NCBI RefSeq assembly: GCF_901709675.1 | Contig: NC_051095.1 | Span: 22,040,456 to 22,104,455 of the forward strand | Source: Syngnathus acus | Taxonomy: Eukaryota > Chordata > Actinopteri > Syngnathiformes > Syngnathidae | Direction: 5' to 3' | Length of the DNA stretch: 64,000 nt | In this document: positions 1 to 24,639 of the stretch, in pieces | Layout: every line of letters starts with the position of its first letter | How positions within the stretch are numbered: the first letter of the stretch is position 1 | Made by a program: the position numbers and the translations under genes | The notes under the pieces: model-generated | Told to the model about the DNA's origin: nothing | Databases searched by the model: none | What the model saw: the letters and a program-made list of their open reading frames with translations, nothing else

Positions 1-766
1 ACAGTTTGTTAAGCAAAACCAAGAAATGTGATTGAATTGTGGAATGTCGTTAAAGAATCTTGGAGTAGAAGAACAGCCTAAAGGTGTCACAAGTTGGTTG
101 ACTTTCAGATGTGACGAAATCTTAATGCTGGCATATCATGGTTATAAATCCTTTTTTATTTTTACATTTTACTCATTCAGTCTATAAAGTGGAACAACGA
201 AGCTTTTCTCTGAATTCCTAGTCACCATAGCATTATAGGCCCCTCTTTTACCCCTTTTCTGAGGAGCGGCTCAGAGCAAGTCATTTTGGTGCGGTCTTAA
301 ATGCAAATGAGATACTTAACACCTTGCTCCCTCCAGCCCGCAAATGTGCACCTCCCTTTCCGGTCAGACATATTTGTAATTTTCTTTTTAGCGGAAGTAG
401 CATTTACTTGCACCACAAACCTTTTGATTGATTAAAAGATGTCAACAGCAGAAGACTTGTTTATACAACTATACATAACACGTAACAAAATAAATCCCCT
501 CACAATATTTATGAACACGTCTTGTAAACAAGCACTGCAGTCAAGAAGTAAACTAATGTCAGCGCTAGCGTTAGCAAGAAGCTAACAAATGCATTTAACA
601 CATTATTGTGTTTCCCAAGAATAAAACAGCACCTTCGATGCAATTTATCTGATACAACTACTCAAAATACAGCCACAAGAAGTGAAAACAGAGCGCTTAG
701 CACTAAAATCAGCAGAAAGACTGATGATAATGCTATGAAAACGAGGGCATAACAGACACTCAATAA

Positions 767-1135
767 CCCATCCATCCATCCATTTTCTGAACCGCTTAAT
801 CCCCACGGGGGTCGCGGGTGTGCTGGAGCCTATCCCAGCCGTCATCGGGCAGTAGGCGGGGGACACCCTGAACCGGTTGCCAGCCAATCGCAGGGCACAC
901 AGAGACAAACAACCATTTGCACTCGCACTCACACCTAGGGACAATTTGGAGTCTCCAATCGGCCTACCAAGCATGTTTTTGGGATGTGGGAGGAAACCGG
1001 AGTGCCCGGAGAAAACCCACGCGGGCCCGGGGAGAACATGCAAACTCCACAGAGGGAGGGCCGGAGGTGGAAACCGAACCCGCACCCTCCTAACTGTGAG
1101 GCGGACGTGCTACCCAGTGCGCCAACCGAGCCGCC
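767..1135 (-). mobile_element. tRNA-derived SINE with GGAT tail, full length, perfect 11-bp TSD
   Basis: Read on the minus strand, the element starts at 1135 with a tRNA-like head. A box-A-like TGGCGCACTGGG is followed by a box-B-like GGGTTCGGTTTCC. A body and a short GGAT-type tail (CATCC units on + at 769-782) follow. The 11 bases ACACTCAATAA occur exactly on both sides (756-766 and 1136-1146), which is a target-site duplication. At least five related pieces lie elsewhere in the window. The family is common in teleost genomes; I do not assign a database name. Confidence 0.85.
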
Positions 1136-3329
1136 ACACTCAATAATATGAAAGTGAAATATAGTTTATTTTTGTGTCATCTCAAGCGTACCGTATTACT
1201 GTATCCGTCGTTTCCATTGATTGAAGGAATAGAACTGTCAATGAAACAAAGTCAAAATCATTTTGTCCTCTATACTGACGAGATTTCTTAAACACTCATT
1301 CTTGAAGTGCTTTGTTCAGACAGGCAGGACTTTGCCCACAGATGTGGGAACTTCATCCTGAAAAATGAAACTTAACCAGGCACTTCTTTGAGGTTCTGAT
1401 GCAAGGGGATGGTGTAATGAGTTGTGTGAATTAATGCATCCAATAATGAAACATTTTGATCTCTCTACTTGGGCCTCCTTGAGTTGTTTGGACTACAAAA
1501 GTCTCTCCCAGTAATAAAGATGGCGAATTTGCGAAAACCTTTGGCCACACCCATTACCTTGTTTGGTAGTGCCGCCCCAAAAACTGTGACGTAATGGATA
1601 AACGTAATAGAAAATCGATACAACTGAACGGAGTAAAACATATATCCCTAACATATTATGAAAGCATCTCTGCAGCACCTGGATTAGATTAAATATTTTA
1701 CAATCCTGTAGACTCCAAGTGCACAATAAAATGTATTTAAAAACTAAAAAAGTGGATTTTCCATGATATGTCAATTGTCTATTATTCTGAACACGACTGC
1801 ATATACTGTATACCATGAAGGGTGGGTTAGGGTTTTATGCTGAGGAGTCAGATACCAATTATCCATGAGTGAGATCACCCGATAGAGATATCAATCATGT
1901 GAATTATCTGTACATTTAAAAAAAAAATTAAAGCTGCTCACTAATGGTCATTTTTTAATATTGATTCATCTCTTTTTTTTTTGGTCATTGATGAATCAAC
2001 CTGAAAAAAAAAACATTCTATTCAAATTTTTCATCCCTGTATTATACAAAAACAATACATTATCTCAAATTGACTTTGCAGAAAATGCACAAAAATATAT
2101 TACCATTCAATTAGTGGTTTGGTCTTTAATGTGCAGAGTTAAGGAAAGGGGAGACAATGCAAGACTTTGCACTAGCTGGTCTCTAATTGACTGCAAGCTT
2201 TGAAACACATTAAACTGCGAGGTGCTCATTTTCTATAATCGGCAATGGCTCTTCGATCGGAGCACCACTAGACTATAATTGTGTGATATTACTCAGAAAC
2301 TGGGTTGTAGAATTTAGGTCCAAACCTACAGTGTTCAATACATTTCTTAAACCATTGTACAATAGATCAGTGAGTCCCAACTCGGGTGTCATGGCAAGAT
2401 TATCAGGGGTTTGGAGCAAAATGATCCAATTTCACGTTGTCTTTTTGACAGATTTAAAAGCACTCTCATTAAGGCTATCAAATAACGCCCACCCAATCCC
2501 TGCTGTAATTGATACCTTCCTTTATCTGCATTTGAGTAGCAACTTCGGTCACTATTTGTAGGAGTACAGTAATCTATGAGCTGTCTAATACAAAAAATGT
2601 CCTTAACAAAAACAATAATGCTCAAGTTTGATTGTCAGTTTAAGAGATACGTATGTATTGCCTGAAAAATGTGTTGTGGTTGCAATAAGGTTGAATTGTA
2701 CCGAACTGTTAGTTTTAGTACTGTGGTTTAACAACTCACTTATGTAGTAAGAGGCTGAGACGGCATCTTAGGTTCGATTATCGCTTGACTTTGCTCACGA
2801 CCTATTCCTCAACTACATTGCAGCAGCACCACCTAGTTGTCACAGTAGTAACAATACACCACAAGTATGTTAATAATAATTGGAAGATCTAAGCTGTTGC
2901 TGACAAGTCCTTCTACATTCTTAACCTCATTAACAATACCAAGCAAACTGAGCATTATTTTTTGTAAAGACAGATTTTTTTTACATGTACAACTCTGCTG
3001 TTCAGGTTTGATTCACATGACCAGTAATCTCTATCTATGTGAAAGGAAACAATACTGTTGAGAATAGTGTAATTGTTTTTCAACATTTTACATGAAGGGA
3101 GAAGTATTTACTGTACCTACTCTGATCAAGAAACAAGTGAATGAACAAGTATTCAGCACTGCTTCTCGGTAATACTTGTCAACAGTAACCACACTTTTTG
3201 CACAGAGATGCGGTAAATTCTTTTTTCTTTGTTTGCAATGGAGTTAAAACTTCACTGATCAACAGTGACTTTTAATCAGGGATGGCTTAATGTGTCCTAG
3301 AAAGCATTTTTCACACGGGTTTAAAAAAC

Positions 3330-3465
3330 TTGCCCTGCGATTGGCTGGCAACCAGTTCAGGGTGTCCCCCGCCCACTGCCCAATGACTGCTGGGATAGGC
3401 TCCAGCACACCCACGACCCCTGTGGGGACAAGCAATATAGAAAATGGATGGATAGATGGATGGAT
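3330..3465 (+). mobile_element. 5'-truncated copy of the GGAT-tailed SINE, perfect 13-bp TSD
   Basis: This has the 3' half of the same SINE (TTGCCCTGCGATTGGCTGG through GGGATAGGCTCCAGCACACC) and a degenerate GGAT/GATA tail. The 13 bases GGGTTTAAAAAAC flank it exactly at 3317-3329 and 3466-3478. A TSD on a 5'-truncated copy means truncation occurred during target-primed reverse transcription, not by later deletion. Confidence 0.85.
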
Positions 3466-4151
3466 GGGTTTAAAAAACGCTTACTTTTTTTTTTTCTTTT
3501 TTAGCACATCAGGATATTGAGATATTATTTGCATGGTTTTAAGTTTGATCTATAAAAGCTTGCACAATATGAATTTTACTATGCAGTAAATTTGTAGCTA
3601 ATGACAGGGAAAATAATCCACATTTTACTCACAAATTAAATTTATCAGGGCTACACTTAATAAATATTACTAATAAATATATTACTATTTTACATAATAT
3701 TATTGTTGGTACTATGAAAACCTGATGTGGTGGACAAAAAACGAAGGTATTTTCTGAAGTAGCACATGTTGAAAAGTTTTCTTGCATAACTGATTAAATG
3801 TTTGGAAAATATTTGTTGACCAGTGTTTAATTTTTGTCTATGTTTCAATTTCATCCTTGCTGAAACATGTTTCCCCTGTACATGTTGAGTTTCTCGCTTT
3901 CCTTTCACTGCTCATGTATGGAAAATGCTTTTTTTTTTTTTACATTGTTTGTGTCAGTTCTCATCAAGTTACAAAAGAAAACTTTTTGGTGTGCTTCAAA
4001 AAGATGTAGCATTATACTAACCTCCTCTTTTTTATTGAACTACCCTGATGTAAAGCATGGTGGTTCAATGGCTGATCTCCTCAGGATGTTTTCTGGGCTC
4101 TTGTCTAGTAACAGAATGTGCTCAGCATCTTTGTGCACATTGTGTGTTCAG

Positions 4152-6341
4152 TTGCAGGATCGCACCCAATTCAGTGATGGGGATATCATTCAACTGAAAC
4201 GCTTCTGGGAAAGGGGCATGACCAGCCTGGGCTCAGTGTGCAAGGAAAAGATCACTGCCGCAGCAAACCAGCTCAATGTAGACACTGAAATCGTTAAGGT
4301 AAAAACAATTCTGGTTAAACCCAAATGTAAGGTGTCTTTCTTTTCCTGGTGTCTAGTACTTGAGACAATTGCAATTTGAGATAAATACATACGTACTGCA
4401 AATACATCTTTGTCACATACCACCGTATCTTTGCTTTGTCCCTGGCTGGCAGACATGGATCAGCAACAGACGAAGGAAATTCCGTCTCATGGGTATTGAA
4501 ATACCACCGCCTAAAGGTGGGCCTGCTGTATTCACAAACACGAACTCCCCCAGAGGTGACTCTCCGGTGGCGTTTAGCCCTGAAGAAGATTGCCTCGGAA
4601 CACCTGACCTCAGAGATGACTTGAATGATGGGGTATCTCTCTGCCTCTCTGAAGGTGGGGACTCGGATGCAACACTCGCATGGTTTATCTCTCTTTGAAT
4701 TGTGGAACTCAGTCTTAATGCAAAGCTCTCACCTCCAGATAGCACCATTGACTCACACCAGAGAGATGAAAACGGAACAAATGTGACTGGTGCTGCGCTG
4801 CTGGCTAATAATGTGGTACTCCAATTCTTGCTCCATAGCGACTCTTTATCAATTCTGTAATTTTTACACTATCTTGGTTCGATCTTCATATGCAGACTTG
4901 GTGTGCTTCTTGAGTCAGTTTTATGTTTTATCGTAAGCACGCTGATGACAATATATTCACTTTTGAATAACTACATTCATTTTCATCTTGCCAGAGTACA
5001 AGTTAAGGCAAGAGAGATTGGTCTGTTAAAGTTATGCAATTTTCAGAAAGTATTAGGCCCGTTACTTGTTAGTTAATAAATACCGGCAGATACACACAAG
5101 GGCAAAATTGTTGGTCAGTTTCAAGTTATTTCACTGACCACTGTGGGGGTTTTCTTCCGTTAACAATTTTGTTTATATAGGGCCAAGGGTCATTTTATGT
5201 TTTATGTGGGAAGTTATTGTTGACTTATGTTTTGTGCTTTAATGTTCTTGTGTGGCATTTTTGTTGAAACGATGAAGAACTAAATTCCGTCATTATTCAT
5301 AGGTGCGAAAACTTTTATAATATTGTTGATGCATAGTAAATCATTATAGCACAATGTGCTGATGACATACGTACATTTGTTTAATAGAAAGTTGAAGTGA
5401 CTGATGGGGATGAAGAGGAAGACTGCGACGAGGGGGAAATGATGCCCTTAGATTTAGAGCAGATGCAAAGCCTACTTGAATTCAAGGTGAGGACACACAT
5501 TGCATGCATGTGCCTTGTTATTCTCTGGCTCGCAGTTTAAGTATATTTGGCCCGTAAAGACAAATCGTGCATTGACTTTGTGTACTATACTAAAACTGCA
5601 AATTGTCTTCACTTGAAAATAAAGATGTTTCTCGCAATTTGTATTATCTTTTTAAAAATGTGAACAGTTCTTACTACTCTCTTTGAACAGTTCTTACTAT
5701 TCAGTTTGTTGTGCTTATACTGTACATAACAGGAGACATTCATACATTGATTAGGGTTGACAGTCTTAATGGCCCTCCGAAGGAAACTGACGACAATGCG
5801 GCCCGCGACAAAAATGAAAGTGCCTCGTGTTGGTAACTGGTGTAACTTCAGCTGAAATAGTGTTGTTTTTTAAACTTTTCAGCATGAGGAAGTGCAGTTC
5901 TTGGAGAATGAGCTAGAGAACCAAAAACAAAAATACCTGGACCTTGCAAGCTTCACCAAGAGGCTGCTTTGTGCTGTGAGAAGTAAAGATGTGGAGAAAC
6001 AGCAGGTACATTCAATAGTAGTAGGTTTAATTGCAATACCAACCTGAAAGTGTCAAGTGTTTTCTTTATGGTTTTACTGATTGTTTGTTCAGGAACTCAT
6101 CGCCAGTCTACCTCAGCTTTCGGACCAGGTGTGGGACATGACCAAGGACAGAGGAACATTGCCTGATGTTGTGTCTGAAGAAAAGTCCTCCAACCATTGT
6201 ATTACCATGACAAGTGGTGTTGAACACACGCAGGACCTGGCAAATAAAGGCTCCCCATTGAGGAACATTAAAGACAATAAAGTTACAGAGCCCTCTGCAT
6301 CAGAGGAGAAAATGCAAGGAGTGCAAGAAAATGGGCAATGA
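4152..6341 (+). CDS. hdx: HDX, highly divergent homeobox protein; 3' part only (5' exons outside window)
   Basis: Nuclear homeodomain protein, presumed DNA-binding transcription factor; the biological role is poorly known. Coding exons seen: 4152-4298, 4453-4654, 4739-4815, 5388-5486, 5883-6005 and 6093-6341 (stop TGA 6339-6341), all with GT-AG boundaries and compatible phases. The first two exons encode the second HDX homeodomain, starting LQDRTQFSDGD and ending in the recognition helix TWISNRRRKFRLMG. The intron cuts this helix just before TWIS. Next come a proline/acidic stretch (GIEIPPPKGGP, then SLCLSEG), an acidic segment (DGDEEEDCDEGE) and a probable coiled coil (EEVQFLENELENQKQKYLDL). 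All of these align in order with the C-terminal half of vertebrate HDX as I know it. The first homeodomain and long middle exon are not in this window. The 5' edge of exon 4152 is the least certain boundary: an acceptor at 4157 would drop LQ. RPS6KA6 follows in the same direction. Confidence 0.93.
4816..5882 (+). other. HDX introns around the 5388-5486 exon
   Basis: The intron 4816-5387 shows nothing recognisable. The intron 5487-5882 carries a short hAT-like scrap at about 5768-5826, containing GGCCCTCCGAAGGAAACTG and GCGGCCCGCGAC. This is typical of the GGCCCGC-rich ends of the hAT elements at 40.5 and 52.3 kb. Confidence 0.45.
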
Positions 6342-7316
6342 GAACTTCTACACAAACAATTATTTGTAGATGCTACACGGAAATTTATTTTAAACTGGAG
6401 TTGCTAGCCATTCATCATTACAAACACATCCTCGGTGTCCAGTGCCTGTGGATTGAAGCTTGGCTCATTCAATTCATTTTTTATTGCACATCATTTCCCT
6501 TTCTCTGGCCAAGTCACAAAAAAAATAAAAGAACTTCCACCTGACGTGATTGTTTCTTACAAATATACAGTAGAGTTGTACTATATATCGTATTTTGTTC
6601 ATGTCAGTGTAGCACAAAAGAGCGTTGACATCTCAATCGTGACATTCACTGGTGAAATTACAAGCATTGAGGGGGGAACATTTTTTTCAGGGATAAATTG
6701 TCTCTGTGGCCAAGAGCTTGCTGTGACCGGTCCGAAAGAGACGTATCCTTTTGCCTTGACTGTTATCTGGGAGAAAAACAGCTCGAGTGAAAGTGGATGA
6801 GCTTTAAGCTTCTTATTTTTTTCCACCAGGACATGAGATGGTCAGCATTTTCAACATTCAGCGTTAACTCCCAGGGATCAGAATCATCATGGATTGTTGT
6901 CAACAGAAAGCAGATGGGATACGTTTTGCGTCGATCATTAAGCCTTGCTTGCGAATCCTGTCATGTCGATCCGGTGCTTTGCGGTGGATTGGGGAAATCC
7001 TTAACTGAGTTGCGTCACAAGTACGTCAAGAAACTCATTCACTGACCAGTTACCACAGTAGCCGCCATATTCGCGGCTATGGCGGGGTAACGGTGTCGTT
7101 GCGGAGCGCATGGTCCCATCATTGACATCATCTACCCACGCAGTGACACCAAAGTCTCACCCTGATAGTGGTCCACGGTCAGCCACGCATCCCGCCCACC
7201 CCCGTGAACGACCGAGCTCAGTAGCCGGGATTTTACAGTGGGGGCAACATGTACTTTGGAGCGTGAGTCTAGGTGGACTACGATGCCTTAGATTTGGAGA
7301 GGAATCCTGGCACAAC
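6342..7316 (+). promoter_or_regulatory. HDX 3' UTR and presumed RPS6KA6 promoter
   Basis: Fewer than 800 bases separate the HDX poly(A) signal (6524) from the first supportable RSK4 ATG (7317). The part from about 6950 to 7310 is richer in G, C and CpG than the flanks, as expected for a CpG promoter. No clear TATA box is visible. The frame of RSK4 exon 1 stays open upstream to an ATG at 7110, so the 5' UTR boundary is uncertain. Confidence 0.45.
6524..6529 (+). terminator. Candidate poly(A) signal of HDX
   Basis: AATAAA lies 183 bases after the HDX stop codon, in an A-rich context. It is the first canonical signal downstream, giving a short 3' UTR. It is a hexamer match only; no cleavage site can be seen. 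Confidence 0.55.

Positions 7317-7343
<27 letters not shown>
7110..7343 (+). CDS. rps6ka6: RPS6KA6 exon 1, alternative start region
   Basis: The last nine codons (MEINNGSSE, 7317-7343) join in frame to exon 2 (VNGHQIMDEP) and align with the human REMEVFSGG...GEVNG region. The ATG at 7317 has A at -3 and G at +4. Upstream the frame stays open to an ATG at 7110. Residues just before 7317 (FGEESWHN) still resemble the human segment with PW before MEV, so translation may begin earlier. The human initiator position aligns here with a Cys codon (TGC, within CGATGCC, where an ATG is one base out of frame). Confidence 0.5.
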
Positions 7344-20043
<12,700 letters not shown>

Positions 20044-21361
20044 AACCACATCACATAAACATACAGGGAGCCTATGCTACCATTTTGACCTCACTCATAC
20101 GGACTGAAGAAGTGGCCAGTTAAAGCTACCGTCTCCCTTTTTAACGTATTTATTTGACAAAACACACGCACGGCTCCGTGCATATGCCCACTTGATGAGG
20201 CTCCTATGCGAAGACATGGGCTCAAAAGCAAGACTAGAAACTTGTATCTGTTACTGCTGGGGAGACAGACTTGTATTTATTTCCACAGCTTTCATATGCA
20301 CTTGCCCTCCTCGCCTTTCATTCTTTCTTCTCCAGGAAGAAACGCACCAGCTGATGTTTTCCTTCACTGTGATTGGCTGATACAATGCTGCTTCGCTAAA
20401 CTGTGCCCCGACCCCCTCCCACTGCTCTTCATCTATGTTCTGCCATACTATCTGCCTCGGTTCTTTCTCCTTCCTTGATTGCATTTGCTCTCTTCTTTTC
20501 TCCACAATATGGAGTAAAAGGTCCATGCGCGAGAGTGCTGGCAAGATGATGTTGACTGAGAGATGACCACAAATTGTTTGCTGACTGGAAGCTTACCACA
20601 AGCAAAATGCTTCTTTTTGACATATTGCTAAATCGTACAGATCAAAATCATGTTCTAGGACTTTTGGCAGTATAAATGCATGTGTGGAAAGATGCTGTAT
20701 TTTGTTAACCTTTAATTCATGTTTGTGATGCTTACAATGTATCTAAAGAGGTTACAAAATGGCTGCAGGTGGACAAAGTATCTTGAACTGAATGTGAAAC
20801 AGTGTGGTGACAACAGAAGTTCTTAGTTGCACATATACATATTAACTTGCTAATTTATTTGGGTACACCTGGATTAAACTAATACAGTGGCCTCTGCTCA
20901 TAAGGTTATGACTGCATCTGTTTCAGAGAGGTAATGTTTTCTTTAAATGCGCAATGATCTATATTTTTTTATAAATGGATAAAATATCAGCACCAAATTT
21001 CGGCAAGTAAACCTCTACCTTTGAAAATGAGACTGAAAAACGGATCAAAATAGTCCTTATAAATATTTATTGACATTTGTTTGATCTGTTTGTACCTAGT
21101 ACATTTGCAATTGATTGCATCCATTGTATCTTAATATGTGCAGTGAAGATTCTGAAGATGAAGAGCACGTGTGGGAGCTGTATTGGGAATTCTCTGGGGG
21201 AATGGAATGCACCTGTTAAACCAGAGAGGCTGAATCAAAAAACATAAATTCCATAGATATCTCTTTTAAAGACATTGTGGAAATTGTATGATATTGTATT
21301 TATTTCATTTGATTTTTAAGATTCTATTTTTCTTTCAAGTTCTGTATATATTGACATTAAA
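20044..21361 (+). other. rps6ka6: RSK4 3' UTR and candidate poly(A) signal
   Basis: This AT-rich tract follows the stop at 20041-20043 and has no repeats. ATTAAA at 21356-21361, in the context GACATTAAAGATC, is a plausible poly(A) signal and would give a 3' UTR of about 1.3 kb. Confidence 0.5.
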
Positions 21362-22284
21362 GATCATTATTGACATTCATTCACTCTGACCATGCCTTTT
21401 TGTATTTTAGATGGAATTATGACAAACTTTTTAAAGACCAATCCGTAGTCATTTTGAAATCAGTTTATGCTTTTATTTCCTCGTAAAATTTATAAATTAA
21501 GGGTTAATTAAAGCAACAGCAATTCAAACTTAAAAACAAACAAAAATTATAATAGCTAATAAAAAATCGGATGTGCTTAAGAGTAAAAACATTTTTAAAT
21601 CACAGTCAAATCTACATTCAGAGACAAAGTCGCTGCCTTTACGTAAAGAGGTTTAAATCTCTTTTTAGACCATCCTTGAACAAAGACTTTATGTTCTCCG
21701 AGTACTGGTGTCAGTTTTTTTTGTGGGTACTAATTTCGCCCAGGTCTGTAAAACATTACATTAGGCTCATTGGAGATTCAAAATTCATCCCACGAAAGTG
21801 CCCAACCTCTTTCCAAATCCAGGTGCGATTGACTCCTGAGGATGAGCAGTATAGAAAATGGACGAATAAAGTACAGCGAAACGTCTGCCTTTTGATGTTG
21901 TGTCCTCAACCGGTGCAAGGAGCTAAAGACGCCACTGGGTGGTAACACTGATCAGTGTATGACTTTTGTGGCACATTCTACTACGAGGTCCCAGGAGGGA
22001 CATAATTCACAAGATTATTTTCTCACGCGCACTACTGAAATGCTCGCATACATTCTGAGTGTATATGCCATTCCCTCAGATTACTAATCCATAACTATAT
22101 AACAATCTACTATAGTCTGTTACCCCAGTTTGTTAATCCATACCCTCAGTTTACTCAGTTCGTTCAAATTACTGAAAGAGCGTTTTAATGGTGTGTCCAA
22201 ATATCCACCAGTTTAAAAAAAACGTACAAAAATATGTTGATTAGCGGGTACAAGGACTAAAAATGCCGAATGGCTACACAAAAA
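21362..22284. other. Intergenic, nothing recognised
   Basis: AT-rich DNA past the likely RSK4 3' end. Short open frames here lack codon structure or recognisable protein sequence. Confidence 0.5.
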
Positions 22285-22427
22285 CTGACTTTATTCTCAG
22301 AATTCTGACTTTAAAGTCGGAATTCTGACTTTATTCTCAGAATTCTGACTTTTTTCTCAGAATTCTGAGAATAAAGTCAGCATTCTGAGAATAAAGTCAG
22401 AATTCTGACTTTAAAGTCAGAATCCTG
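22285..22427. repeat. Palindromic tandem array (CTGACTTTATTCTCAGAATT units)
   Basis: Units of about 20 bases, CTGACTTTATTCTCAGAATT or its reverse complement, run in one orientation up to a GAATTC centre near 22360-22365. They then run in the inverted orientation. The central 36 bases form a near-perfect palindrome with one mismatch. Units alternate with the shorter CTGACTTTAAAGTC palindrome. Confidence 0.85.
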
Positions 22428-22510
22428 TCACCTCTCGTTTTTTTTTTTCTTCACTGGCCCTAATCCTCTTCCGTAGTGTTCTGTTGTAGATTTATGTTGC
22501 ATTATTAGTT

Positions 22511-22741
22511 TAATGGATAAAGTGAGAAAGGGGTAGGACTCTAAAAAGCTATCCTTCCTCCTACTCCTTTTCGAGCATTCTTTATTGATTTTATTTTCAG
22601 TTTGTTGGTTTATTATTTGTTTGTTTGTTTGTTGTACGGACTTATATATGGCACTTTAAAGTGTTTTTTTTTTTTTTAATCTTTATGTTTTAAATATGTT
22701 CGAAATAAAGATATCAATCAATCAATCAGTCAATCAATCAA
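22511..22741 (+). mobile_element. 5'-truncated non-LTR retroelement 3' end with ATCA-type tail
   Basis: GGGGTAGGACTCTAAAAAGC and TTCCTCCTACTCCTTTTCGA, followed by ATGTTCGAAATAAAGATA and an (ATCA)n tail (about 22711-22741), match the usual 3' end of a fish LINE. No reading frame of the reverse transcriptase remains. The assignment rests on memory of this 3' UTR type. Confidence 0.6.
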
Positions 22742-23139
22742 TACATTTTCAGTAGTGTGGAAGTGTTACAGTTGTAATAGTAATTTAGCTGTTTTCTGCC
22801 TTGTGTATGTGTGAGCGTCTCTGTCGTGTGATAATCCTAAATTATGTCCCCGACAGCCGCTCACATTCTATTCTGGATCCAGTGTGTTATGTAAACTTTT
22901 TCCACTCTTTCCACTTTTTTTTCACTTTTTCTTGATCTTCTTTTGTCTGACAAAGCTTTTGTGTGTTTGTGTGACAGCAGAAGATTGGGAATCTTGGCTG
23001 AAAAGCAGATGGATATGAGGAAATGCTACCATCTTTACACACACACACACACACACACACACGCACTTGCCTATGGACCAGCTGTTGTCCTCTGTCTTTG
23101 TGGCTGTCTGAGTTGACTCCATGTCCCCCCTCTCTCTCC

Positions 23140-23720
23140 TGGATAATGCATCTGCAGCCTGGGAGCTGAGAGGTAAACACTGAGGCTAATTGCTTTGACA
23201 TGCTGCTCTTTGTTTTGGCCTCCTGGTGCTAATCAAGCAGTCTGCTAATAAGTCTGCCTGGCAAGGAAACATAACTGTGTCCAGACTGGGAGGAAGTATA
23301 AAGGGACAGGGTGTGTGTGAGTTGGTCTCCATGATCTTGTGTTGCAGCCCACATTTGTATACGTCAGCTGCATTTCCCACGGTGCCGCCATGACTCGGTA
23401 GCGCCCCATTCAGGTGTGAATCTATTTATCCTCATTAACAAGAATCTCCCCCAAGTCAGCCAATTAGCACGCTGCTCCAAATGAAGCCATTAGCTGTCAC
23501 ATGAGGTAGAGGCAATACTTGTCATTGGTCCGCTGTGTGTGCGTGTGTGCGTCTGCATTCACTCTTGCTGCTAATAAAAGCAAGAGAATTAATGGAGCGG
23601 GCGTGTGTGATAATGAGTTAATGTGGAACAAGCAGGACAAGCAGTGATCAGTCTCAAATGAAGATATCACACACTGTGATTTACTCTCCCAGAGCTATAA
23701 ACAGGCCATCCTACCCTTAC
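23140..23720. promoter_or_regulatory. Candidate conserved noncoding element between RSK4 and POU3F4
   Basis: This repeat-poor, complex sequence is dense in homeodomain-type TAAT/ATTA words (GGCTAATTGCTTTGACATG, AGAATTAATGG, AATGAGTTAATG) and has a SOX-type CTTTGTT. It resembles developmental enhancers in texture, but there is no direct proof. It lies about 3.5 kb beyond the POU3F4 stop codon. A CA repeat (23038-23062) and a GT stretch (about 23535-23550) lie beside or within it. Confidence 0.35.
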
Positions 23721-24639
23721 TTATCTGTGTCTTGTGTGTATTCATTAGACATGCTGTTAGGGTAAGTGGGATGGCAAAAACACCCCTCTAAGTGCGGAGA
23801 TACTGCTTGACTGTAGGTTTTGAAATAAGACCTCGTAATTGCCACTGCTGCGGTGTGACTGGAAAGCAACGTTAAAATTTGGAAGCTGACTAGATTCAAA
23901 ACTAACAACAATAGAGACGTACCGTATTTTGAAAAAACATTGATCTATTTCAAATCAAGGTTACTGGGGACTCAATAATGTCATTGGAGCTTTTTAAATC
24001 AATTAACTAATCAATGAGGATGTTTGGATACATGTGGTGTGGAGGAACACTCCCTTACCTTAAATTTATATTTAAAATATCTTTTGATATTAACTTTTAG
24101 AGGGACTTCAATGTTGTTCTGAATGAAAAGACAAATTCACACATCCATAACTTTCTGCTATATTGTCAAGCACATTTTCAGCCATTTCTTACTGCTTTGT
24201 GTATTCACCTCTGTCCATTTGTCCCCCGCCCTTTATCATGTGGCTGCTGTTGCTTTGTACACAAAAGAGTGACCACATTGCCGACAAACAGCTCATTAGT
24301 TGAACAGCGTGGTTCAATAATTTGGATTACACACAGCCGAGGTATCATGTGCCCAAATTCAAGTGTCAAAGCATTTGTTCAGACTTCAAAGTGAAAGAAC
24401 AAAAATACCAAAAAGGCTGGTTTAGCGCCACTGTTTTCTAAAATCATTGCAACGACGAGAGAGAATAAAAAGAGACTTCCTTGCGAAGAGCTGGCATTGA
24501 TCCAAGAAGGTACAGAAGAGGAAATAATTAAAAGGGGGGAAAATACCTCTTCGTTTTATTTTACTAGCAGCAGAGCTTTCCCCTCAAATTGTCTAAATAT
24601 ATGAGGTGATTATGATTTTTAAAGAGATACGGGGACCAA

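Larger units (their letters stand above)
1..4151 (+). other. HDX intron (left part of window)
   Basis: This AT-rich DNA holds no frame resembling the HDX first homeodomain or its long central exon, so I read it as intron. It contains two SINE copies (767-1135 and 3330-3465). A POU octamer match ATGCAAAT lies at 301-308 and its reverse ATTTGCAT at 3527-3534; either may be chance. I recognise nothing else in 1147-3316 or 3479-4151. Confidence 0.6.

Noticed and set aside
1065-1135. tRNA gene suggested by A/B box-like words
   Set aside because: There is no cloverleaf or anticodon stem. The sequence is the head of a SINE bounded by a TSD.
4035-4151. Possible extension of the first HDX exon upstream (open frame continues)
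   Set aside because: The residues do not resemble HDX before LQDRTQF. A pyrimidine/GT-rich stretch ending TGTTCAG gives a plausible acceptor at 4151.
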